Assembly: GCA_003157225.1 (NCBI GenBank)
Contig: PMIZ01000494.1
Coordinates: 1 to 5,325 of the forward strand
Reading direction: 5' to 3'
DNA: 5,325 bases
Origin: Actinomycetota bacterium
GTDB lineage: Bacteria; Actinomycetota; Thermoleophilia; RBG-16-64-13
Shown here in pieces: positions 1 through 5,325 of this stretch. Under the pieces are notes generated by a model, which saw only the letters and a program-made list of their open reading frames with translations, had not been told where the DNA came from and ran no database searches. How positions within the stretch are numbered: position 1 is the first letter of the stretch; each line of letters begins with the position of its first letter. Made by a program: the position numbers and the translations under genes.

Positions 1-2918
1 TAGAGTTCGACGGCCGCCCGGCTATCCAGGTGGTCCTTCATGACATCACCAAGCGCAGGGCGCTTGAGGAGTCGTTGCGATTGACCCAATTCTCGGTGGA
101 CCAGGCCGGCGACCTGGTCTTCTGGATCAGCCGGGAGGGCACGTTGGTGTTCGCGAATGAAGCAACCTACCGGCGACTTGGCTACGCCCGCGAAGAACTG
201 CTGGGCATGAGCATCTACGATATCGATCCTGTCGCTCCTAGGCCGTGGGGCGAACATTGGACGACGTTGAAGGAGCAAGGGACGCTTACCTTCGAGACCA
301 TACACCGCACCAAGGACGGCAGGGAGTTCCCGGCGGAGGTGACCGCCAGCTACGTCGAGTATGGCGGCAAGGAACTCGACATGGCGCTCTCGCGCGACAT
401 CACCGAGCGCAAGCAGGCCGAGAAGTTGCTCCGGCTCACCCAGTTCTCCCTAGACAGTGCAGCCGACCCGGTGATTTGGACGGATTCCGAGGGCCACTTG
501 ATCTACGTCAGCGAGTCGGCCTGCCGGTTCCAAGGCCTCTCGCGGGAGGAGATGCTGGGGATGACCCTGTTCGATCTCGACCCGACCCTCTCTGCCGAAC
601 AGTGGTCGGCCAACTGGAGGAGGATGAAGGAACAGGGCTCGCTCACCAGTGAGACAGTGGGCCGCACGAACAACGGCGACCTCATCCCGATCGAGGTCTC
701 GGCCAACTATCTCCAGTTCGACGGGAGAGAGTACAACTGCATTTTCCTTCGGGACATCACCGCGCGCAGGAAGACGGAGGAGGCCTTGCGGCAGGCGGCG
801 AAGCGGACCGAGGCGGCCAATCGTGAACTCGAGTACGCGGTCGAGCGCGCAAACCAGTTGGCCGGGGAAGCTCAGGCGGCCAGTGCCGCCAAGGGTGAGT
901 TCGTAGCCAACATGAGTCACGAGATCCGAACGCCCATCAACGGAGTGATCGGCATGACCAGCCTGCTGCTCGACACGGACTTGAGCCCACTGCAGATCGA
1001 CTACGCAGAGACCGTGCGGGTGAGTGCCGAGTTGCTGCTTACCATCGTGAACGACATACTCGACTTCTCCAAGATCGAGGCGGGCAAACTGGAGATGGAG
1101 GACCTGGTCTTCGATCTTCGGAACACCCTCGAGGAAATGGGCGACCTGCTGGCCATGCGTGCCCACGAAAAGGGCCTGGAGTTCACGACCTTGATCGAGC
1201 CCGACGTGCCTTCGCGCCTGTGCGGGGACCCGGGGCGCCTGCGTCAGGTGCTGACCAACCTGGTGGGGAACGCCGTCAAGTTCACCGAGCGGGGCGAAAT
1301 AGCCGTGGGAGTGTCCGTGGGCTCAGAGGACGACGAGACGGTGACGCTACGCTTTGCCGTGCGCGACACGGGCATCGGCATCCCGGAGGAGAAGCTGGAC
1401 GGCCTCTTCCAACCCTTCACCCAGGCAGACGCCTCGACCACGAGACGTTTTGGGGGCACCGGTCTGGGGCTTTCGATCTCGAAGAGTCTGGTGGAGCTCT
1501 TCCACGGCAAGATCGGGGGAACGAGCATCCCCGGCGAGGGTTCGATCTTCTGGTTTACCGCCCGCTTTGGAAAGCAGGCCGCGGCCGTCGTCGAGGGCGA
1601 TGGCGGGCCCCAATCGGCCTCCGCGGGCCCTGGTCTTGCGAGCGTCGAGGGCGCCCACGTCTTGGCTGTGGATGACAACGCGACTAACCGCAAGGTGGTC
1701 GCGGGCATGCTCGATTCTTGGGGAGCCCGTCACGCAGAGGTAGAAGGAGCCGGCCCGGCGCTCGAGCTCTTGCAGAGTGCGGCGCGCGAGGGAGATCCTT
1801 ACCGCATCGTCATCTTGGACATGCAGATGCCTGACGTAGGTGGCGAGACGCTCGGAAAGATGATCAGAGAGGACCACGCCCTGGATGGAAGCGCTCTCGT
1901 CATGATGACTTCGATGGGCAGCAGGGGAGACGCGGGCCGCTTGGAGAAGGCCGGTTTTGCCGCTTACCTGACGAAACCAGTGAAGCAGTCGCAGCTGCAC
2001 GACTGCTTGGTAACGGTCCTCAATCGAGGCGCTGGCACCGAGACTTCCGCGGCCGCTCGGATAGTCACCCGGCACAGTCTGACCGACCAGGCCAAGAGGC
2101 GCATACGGGTGTTGCTTGCGGAGGACAATCCCATCAATCAGAAGGTAGCCCTCGCCATGTTGGAGAATCTCGGCTATCGCGCGGACGCGGTCGGGAATGG
2201 CCTTGAGGCGCTGGCCGCGCTCAGTTCGCGGACATACGATCTCGTTCTGATGGACATTCAGATGCCGGAGATGGATGGTATCGAGGCCACCGGCCAAGTG
2301 CGCGCTCCAAAGTCATCCGTCCGCGATCATGGAATCCCGATCGTCGCGCTCACCGCGGCGGCCATGAAGGGCGACCGTGATAAGTGTCTTGCTGCCGGAA
2401 TGAACGACTACCTCACGAAGCCTCTCCGCCCCGAGGAACTCGGCCAAATGATCGAGCGTTGGACCGCGGGAGCGGCGGGATCGTCGCCGGTGGTGCCTGA
2501 GCCGATGGTGTCCCCGCCGCGGCCCGCTTCCGCGGCGCCGCGCGCGCCGGCTCAAGAGAGCCCGGTTCCGGTGTTAGACCGTGGGGCCCTTCTGAGCACC
2601 CTTGGAGGTGACAGAGAATTGGCCCAGCAGATCATCATGGAATTCCTCGCTGATGTCCGGCGCCAACTTGGCGTTCTGCGTGAGACCGCCGAGTCGGGCT
2701 CGATGGAGCAACTTGCGCGCCAGGCACACGCGCTCAAAGGGGCTTCGGGCACGGTGGGCGCCCTCGCGCTGAGAGTGGAGGCCGAACGACTGGAGGCCGA
2801 TGCCCGGCAGGCAGGTGAAGAACGGCTCGAAGGCGCCGAGGAGAGAGTCGCCACGCTTGAGGCTGCCTTCGAGCAGGTCGCCGCTTCCTGGGGACGGGAT
2901 GGATTGGGGGAGGAGTAA
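1..2918 (+). CDS. Multi-PAS hybrid sensor histidine kinase (HisKA-HATPase-REC-REC-HPt), 5' end outside window
   Basis: This is a BarA/tripartite-type hybrid kinase, predicted to sense a signal through PAS domains, autophosphorylate and pass phosphate through an internal relay. The frame is open to the left edge; bases 3-29 encode EFDGRPAIQ, a typical PAS C-terminal strand, so the GTG at 30 is not the real start. Numbering from that GTG: end of one PAS (to about 10), PAS A (16-130), PAS B (134-250), Ala/Glu-rich coiled coil (250-290), HisKA with SHEIRTP and H297, HATPase_c with N-box N414, DTGIGIP at 446-452 and GGTGLGL at 475-481. REC1 has D548/D549, D597, T627 and K649. REC2 has E698/D699, D742 in MDIQMPEMDG and K797. 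A Pro/Ala linker (about 814-847) leads to an HPt domain with HALKG and H900. All catalytic residues are present. No transmembrane segment is seen in the visible part; one could lie upstream. The signal is unknown. The next gene follows after 2 bases and is its likely phosphorelay output. Confidence 0.96.
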   Translation, partial: EFDGRPAIQVVLHDITKRRALEESLRLTQFSVDQAGDLVFWISREGTLVFANEATYRRLGYAREELLGMSIYDIDPVAPRPWGEHWTTLKEQGTLTFETIHRTKDGREFPAEVTASYVEYGGKELDMALSRDITERKQAEKLLRLTQFSLDSAADPVIWTDSEGHLIYVSESACRFQGLSREEMLGMTLFDLDPTLSAEQWSANWRRMKEQGSLTSETVGRTNNGDLIPIEVSANYLQFDGREYNCIFLRDITARRKTEEALRQAAKRTEAANRELEYAVERANQLAGEAQAASAAKGEFVANMSHEIRTPINGVIGMTSLLLDTDLSPLQIDYAETVRVSAELLLTIVNDILDFSKIEAGKLEMEDLVFDLRNTLEEMGDLLAMRAHEKGLEFTTLIEPDVPSRLCGDPGRLRQVLTNLVGNAVKFTERGEIAVGVSVGSEDDETVTLRFAVRDTGIGIPEEKLDGLFQPFTQADASTTRRFGGTGLGLSISKSLVELFHGKIGGTSIPGEGSIFWFTARFGKQAAAVVEGDGGPQSASAGPGLASVEGAHVLAVDDNATNRKVVAGMLDSWGARHAEVEGAGPALELLQSAAREGDPYRIVILDMQMPDVGGETLGKMIREDHALDGSALVMMTSMGSRGDAGRLEKAGFAAYLTKPVKQSQLHDCLVTVLNRGAGTETSAAARIVTRHSLTDQAKRRIRVLLAEDNPINQKVALAMLENLGYRADAVGNGLEALAALSSRTYDLVLMDIQMPEMDGIEATGQVRAPKSSVRDHGIPIVALTAAAMKGDRDKCLAAGMNDYLTKPLRPEELGQMIERWTAGAAGSSPVVPEPMVSPPRPASAAPRAPAQESPVPVLDRGALLSTLGGDRELAQQIIMEFLADVRRQLGVLRETAESGSMEQLARQAHALKGASGTVGALALRVEAERLEADARQAGEERLEGAEERVATLEAAFEQVAASWGRDGLGEE
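75..785 (+). repeat. Tandem duplicated PAS domains within the kinase
   Basis: PAS A and PAS B both begin LRLTQFS (residues 16-22 and 134-140) and share EELLGM/EEMLGM, DxDP, KEQGxLTxET, an RT..G turn and a terminal RDIT. The offset is 118 residues at the start and 119 after a one-residue indel between DxDP and KEQG. Hand alignment gives roughly 40-50% identity, so this is a diverged protein-level repeat and not a recent DNA duplication. I recall this PAS subtype as common in environmental multi-domain kinases, with no ligand known to me. Confidence 0.7.
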
Positions 2919-2920
2919 CT
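2909..2920 (+). promoter_or_regulatory. Ribosome binding site of the diguanylate cyclase gene, inside the kinase 3' end
   Basis: A GGAGG core at 2909-2913, inside a longer purine run (2906-2915), lies 7 bases before the ATG at 2921. It overlaps the last codons and sits just ahead of the TAA (2916-2918) of the kinase gene. This fixes the downstream start and makes translational coupling likely. Confidence 0.8.
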
Positions 2921-3832
2921 ATGAGGGCGCTGGTCGCAGAGGACGATCTCACTTCGCGGCTTGTTATCCAGAACAACATGGCCAAGTGGGGCTACGAGGT
3001 CTTGGCCGTTCCCGACGGGGAGCGGGCATGGGAGGAGTTGCAGAAGCCGGATGCGCCGGCTCTCCTGGTCCTCGACTGGGAGATGCCGGGCATGGACGGG
3101 ATCGATCTATGCCGTAAGGTGCGGGCCGGTGAGAGCGGCCATCCCTCCTACATCATCCTGCTCACGTCGCGTAGCGATACCGAAGACTTGGTGGCGGGCC
3201 TCGAGGCCGGCGCCAACGACTACGTGGGCAAACCGTTTGTGGCCGCCGAGCTACGGGCCCGCGTGGACGTCGGACGGCGCTTCGTGGAACTCCATGACCA
3301 ACTTCGGATCTCGGAACTCGCGCTCGAGCGTCTGGCGCTCACCGACGTCCTGACGCAGGCGATGAACCGAGGAGCGATCATGACGCGCCTGCACGAGGAG
3401 TTCGCTCGAAGCGAGCGAGAGGGGTCGACGCTGACTCTCGGAGTCTTGGATATCGATCACTTCAAGCGCGTGAACGACACCCACGGCCACGGAGCCGGCG
3501 ACCAAGTGCTGCGCGAGGTGGTGCGACGGTTGACGGTCGCACTACGGCCATATGACGGCCTCGGCCGAATCGGGGGGGAAGAATTCCTTGTCATCATCCC
3601 CGGGGCAAGCCCAGGCAGTGCGCGAGCGGTCCTGGAGCGGCTGCGGCAAGCTGTTTGTGACGCTCCCATCGACTACTTGGATGGACAGATCAATGTGACC
3701 GTCAGCCTGGGTGGCACGACCACCCGTGGTGACGAAACCGAAGACCAGGTGCTGATGCGAGCTGACGACGCCCTTTATCGTGCCAAGGAATGGGGCCGGA
3801 ACCGAGTGGAGATGGAGAAGACGCAGGGCTAG
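2921..3832 (+). CDS. Response regulator diguanylate cyclase (REC-GGDEF)
   Basis: This 303-residue cytoplasmic protein is predicted to make cyclic di-GMP from two GTP when its receiver is phosphorylated. The receiver (about 1-120) has acidic D8/D9, phosphoacceptor D52 in LDWEMPGMDG, T82 and K104 in GKP. A short helical linker (about 120-138) leads to the GGDEF domain (about 139-300). Its opening signature is a variant, LTDVLTQAMNR at 140-150, with QA where GL is usual. Metal and nucleotide residues are visible at D177 (LDIDHF), N185 and D194, and the active site is GGEEF at 218-222, an accepted catalytic form. RPYD at 209-212 matches the RxxD inhibitory site at the same distance from GGEEF as I recall for PleD, so product inhibition is expected. 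The layout is a single-receiver, WspR-like one and not the double-receiver PleD form. The gene starts 2 bases after the hybrid kinase, whose HPt domain is the likely phosphodonor. No DNA-binding or EAL domain is present. Confidence 0.96.
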   Translation: MRALVAEDDLTSRLVIQNNMAKWGYEVLAVPDGERAWEELQKPDAPALLVLDWEMPGMDGIDLCRKVRAGESGHPSYIILLTSRSDTEDLVAGLEAGANDYVGKPFVAAELRARVDVGRRFVELHDQLRISELALERLALTDVLTQAMNRGAIMTRLHEEFARSEREGSTLTLGVLDIDHFKRVNDTHGHGAGDQVLREVVRRLTVALRPYDGLGRIGGEEFLVIIPGASPGSARAVLERLRQAVCDAPIDYLDGQINVTVSLGGTTTRGDETEDQVLMRADDALYRAKEWGRNRVEMEKTQG

Positions 3833-3967
3833 GAGAGCCGCGGAAGAACGCCAGCTGCGAGCGACGTCATTGCCCACCAGGGCTTAACCAACGAGCGCGT
3901 GTGTCTCCTCGGCGTTTGTCGTGCGTCGCCCAGGGGTAATGGATCGGCAATGGTGCATTCCACAAGA

Positions 3968-3990
3968 GCCGCGCTGCTGAGCAGGGTGGC
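3968..3990 (+). promoter_or_regulatory. Leader hairpin just upstream of the SLH gene ribosome binding site
   Basis: The arms 3968-3977 (GCCGCGCTGC) and 3981-3990 (GCAGGGTGGC) form a 10-position stem with eight Watson-Crick pairs, one G-U and one G-G mismatch, around a TGA loop. It ends 5 bases before the GGAGG at 3996. No T-run follows, so it is not an intrinsic terminator. It could affect transcript stability or ribosome access, but no function is demonstrated and GC-rich DNA forms such stems by chance. Confidence 0.35.
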
Positions 3991-3995
3991 GAAAT

Positions 3996-4004
3996 GGAGG
4001 CCTT
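3996..4004 (+). promoter_or_regulatory. Ribosome binding site deciding the GTG start of the SLH gene
   Basis: GGAGG at 3996-4000 lies 4 bases before GTG 4005, a little close but usable. The in-frame stop TGA at 3978 prevents a start further upstream. The later in-frame candidates, TTG 4032 and GTG 4047, have no comparable purine motif. Confidence 0.65.
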
Positions 4005-5325
4005 GTGAATCTTTCTACCGGACACAGGGCCTTGTGCCCCGCACACGTGACACGCACCCTTCTTTCGATCTCCGCACTCGCCTTCATCCTCTTGCTAGCG
4101 CTCACCGGTTTCGCTCTCGCCGGCACCTGGACCGACATCTCGGACGCCGTCTGGCAGGGTGCCTACCAGGTGAACGCCACCGACGCGTTCACCGTGGCCG
4201 ACGGCTACCCGGACGGCACCTTCCGTCCGGACCAAGCAGTAACGCGCGGGCAATCGGCCAAGATGGTCGCGGACGGACTCAACATCCCCCCGGCCGATCC
4301 GGCCACGCCCAGCTTCTCGGACGTGTCTCGCGGCTCCGTCTTCTACCAGTACATCCAGGGCGCCGTCGCCGACGGCCTCATCTCCGGGTACCCGGACGGC
4401 ACCTTCCACCCCGATGAAAACGTAATCCGCCAGCAGATCGACAGCGTGCTTGGCGTGTGGCTCGCCCAAGAAGAGATCTCTGCCTTGGGAGGCCTCCAGG
4501 GGGCGCACGGCTACTACAGCTCTCTCGTCGCCTGGTACACGGCTGAAGGAGAGGGCGTGCTTGCTCCGTTTGCCGACCAGGACCAGGTCGCGCTTGTCCA
4601 TCGCCCTGCCACCGCGTACCTCGTCATGCGGAGCGTGGTCCTCGGCTTGTCCGGGGGAGGAGACACCTATCTGAATCCCAACGGTGAGCTCACCCGGGCT
4701 CAAGCTGTCGCCATGATCCTGCGCACCAAGGCCCAGCAGATCGCTCCCAATCCCGAAACGGGCCTGCTGCTGAACGGGCGCCAACTCACTCCACAGGGCG
4801 CACAGGTATCCCTCGGCAACTTCCCCACCGGCGGCGCGGTCACCGCCGACGGACGCTTCCTCTGGACCGTGTCCACCGGCCAGAGCTACAACGACATACG
4901 CATCGTGGACACGGCGAGCAAGCAGGTGGTGCAGACTATTGCCCTGGCGGGGGCGTCAGGTGGAATCGCTTTGGATTCGGCTCACCGACTGGCCTACGTC
5001 TCGGGAGTGACGTACTCTCGCTGGGAGCCGTCGCGGATGACTCTGCCTGGGGCCGCGGGGAATTGCATCCTGGTCTACAGCTGGGCGGCCGCCGATGGTC
5101 AGGCGACCTTTGTCCGGGTGATCCCCGTTCCACCGCCCCCAGGGGCTCACATGGCGCAGGCCTTTCCGCCGGCCAACTACCCTGATTCGTGGCCGCAGAA
5201 GCTGGCGATCTCAGCCGATGGCAGCCGTTTGCTGGTGCCGCTCAACCTTGCTGACTTTGCCGCGGTGATCGATCTGAGCAATGCCGACCAGGTGCGGTAC
5301 GTGCCGATGGGAAGCGGGAGCTACC
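4005..5325 (+). CDS. Exported SLH-domain protein with YncE-like beta-propeller, 3' end outside window
   Basis: The frame is open from GTG 4005 to the right edge (440 codons). Residues 1-39 look like a signal peptide: a basic N-region, a hydrophobic core around LAFILLLALTGF, and an ALA-G cleavage site near 39/40. There is no lipobox and no twin Arg. SLH repeat 1 (about 41-92) carries ADGYPDGTFRPD and VTRGQ. Repeat 2 (103-155) carries ISGYPDGTFHPD, but with VIRQQ in place of the TR motif. Repeat 3 (188-242) is more diverged, ending YLNPNGELTRAQAVAMILR. SLH domains usually bind secondary cell-wall polymer or peptidoglycan. From about 253 the sequence changes to propeller-like strands (LGNFPTGGAVTADGRFLWTV, NDIRIVDTASKQVVQTI, PQKLAISADGSRLLVPLNLA). 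These resemble, from memory, the N-terminal half of bifunctional YncE/alkaline-phosphatase-family proteins, so a phosphoesterase domain may follow beyond the window; that is inference. The SLH anchor would hold the protein at the cell surface. A plain SLH-propeller protein is the alternative. Confidence 0.88.
   Translation, partial: MNLSTGHRALCPAHVTRTLLSISALAFILLLALTGFALAGTWTDISDAVWQGAYQVNATDAFTVADGYPDGTFRPDQAVTRGQSAKMVADGLNIPPADPATPSFSDVSRGSVFYQYIQGAVADGLISGYPDGTFHPDENVIRQQIDSVLGVWLAQEEISALGGLQGAHGYYSSLVAWYTAEGEGVLAPFADQDQVALVHRPATAYLVMRSVVLGLSGGGDTYLNPNGELTRAQAVAMILRTKAQQIAPNPETGLLLNGRQLTPQGAQVSLGNFPTGGAVTADGRFLWTVSTGQSYNDIRIVDTASKQVVQTIALAGASGGIALDSAHRLAYVSGVTYSRWEPSRMTLPGAAGNCILVYSWAAADGQATFVRVIPVPPPPGAHMAQAFPPANYPDSWPQKLAISADGSRLLVPLNLADFAAVIDLSNADQVRYVPMGSGSY
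4206..4407 (+). repeat. In-frame direct repeat in SLH repeats 1 and 2
   Basis: TACCCGGACGGCACCTTCC occurs identically at 4206-4224 and 4389-4407, 183 bases (61 codons) apart. Both copies encode the conserved YPDGTF core of an SLH repeat. The exact nucleotide match is explained by conserved residues plus biased codon choice, or by partial gene conversion between repeats. Confidence 0.85.

Larger units (their letters stand above)
3833..4004 (+). other. Intergenic region between cyclase and SLH genes
   Basis: No gene is supported in these 172 bases. A 4-bp GC hairpin (GCCC-ACCA-GGGC, 3872-3883) follows the cyclase, but it has no T-run and is not a convincing terminator. A weak promoter-like pair, TTGTCG at 3916 and TAATGG at 3937 with a 15-base spacer, is below what I would call. 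The stronger hairpin near the 3' end is listed separately. I looked for c-di-GMP class I, ydaO (c-di-AMP), glycine and cobalamin riboswitch core motifs by eye and did not find them. The gap suggests that the SLH gene is transcribed separately from the signalling pair, though read-through is possible. Confidence 0.6.

Noticed and set aside
510..545. SACRFQG in PAS B resembles the flavin-binding LOV motif around its Cys.
   Set aside because: The LOV core GxNCRFLQ is not matched: Asn before the Cys and Leu after the Phe are missing, and the segment aligns with an ordinary PAS helix in PAS A. It is not a photosensor on this evidence.
450..2297. Long open frames on the minus strand opposite the kinase (450-1166 and 1347-2297).
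   Set aside because: They lie opposite a clearly homologous coding region, have no recognisable domain, and are expected in GC-rich coding DNA where stop codons are rare.
3872..3883. Short GC hairpin after the cyclase gene as a possible terminator.
   Set aside because: Only four base pairs and no following T-run, so an intrinsic terminator is not supported.
3900..4004. A c-di-GMP riboswitch ahead of the SLH gene, suggested by the neighbouring cyclase.
   Set aside because: The conserved class I core segments (such as the GCAAAGCC-type stretch and the tetraloop-receptor pattern) are not present by eye; only a simple hairpin is seen.
4209..4230. Perfect 8-bp inverted repeat (CCGGACGG / CCGTCCGG) with a 6-base loop.
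   Set aside because: It lies inside SLH repeat 1 and is explained by codons for PDGTFRP in GC-rich DNA; there is no T-run or regulatory context.
3899..4417. Plus-strand open frame starting at 3899, about 172 codons.
   Set aside because: Its product is Arg/His/Pro-rich and low in complexity, and it overlaps the signal peptide and SLH repeats of the gene at 4005 in another frame. It is a shadow frame.
4095..4784. Minus-strand open frame of about 229 codons opposite the SLH gene.
   Set aside because: No domain is recognised and it is fully antisense to a well-supported SLH coding region.

Overview
The window is a GC-rich bacterial segment in which all three supported genes read on the + strand. 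It holds the 3' part of a large hybrid sensor histidine kinase (open at the left edge), a complete response-regulator diguanylate cyclase, and the 5' part of a secreted S-layer-homology (SLH) protein (open at the right edge). No RNA gene, mobile element or CRISPR array is visible. GC content looks well above 60% by eye, and GTG serves as the start codon of the SLH gene. SLH domains beside multi-PAS hybrid kinases and GGDEF proteins fit an environmental, free-living bacterium. The YncE-like part of the SLH protein recalls actinobacterial proteins, so a deep-branching Actinomycetota is possible, but Chloroflexota, a deltaproteobacterial lineage or others cannot be excluded. Taxonomy here is a low-confidence inference.

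Positions 1-2918 encode the kinase. Its visible order is: end of one PAS domain, two similar PAS domains, a coiled-coil linker, HisKA (H297), HATPase_c, two receiver domains (D597 and D742), a Pro/Ala linker and an HPt domain (H900). Residues are numbered from the GTG at 30, which is not the true start because the reading frame is open to the window edge. Two bases after its stop, 2921-3832 encodes a receiver-GGDEF protein with a phosphoacceptor Asp, an intact GGEEF active site and an RxxD inhibitory site. The spacing and the Shine-Dalgarno inside the kinase tail argue for one operon. The likely logic is signal sensing by PAS, then a His-Asp-His-Asp phosphorelay, then regulated c-di-GMP synthesis.

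Positions 3833-4004 are a 172-base intergenic region with a strong hairpin just ahead of the next ribosome binding site. I recognised no riboswitch class in it.

From 4005 to the right edge is an exported protein: a signal peptide, three SLH repeats, then a YncE-like beta-propeller that runs out of the window. The propeller resembles the N-terminal half of proteins annotated as YncE/alkaline-phosphatase-family fusions, so a phosphoesterase domain may lie downstream. It may be unrelated in function to the signalling pair, although surface proteins are plausible c-di-GMP-controlled outputs.

I see no convincing new biological system. The points most worth a second look are the SLH-propeller architecture, the self-contained phosphorelay-to-cyclase gene pair, and the leader hairpin.
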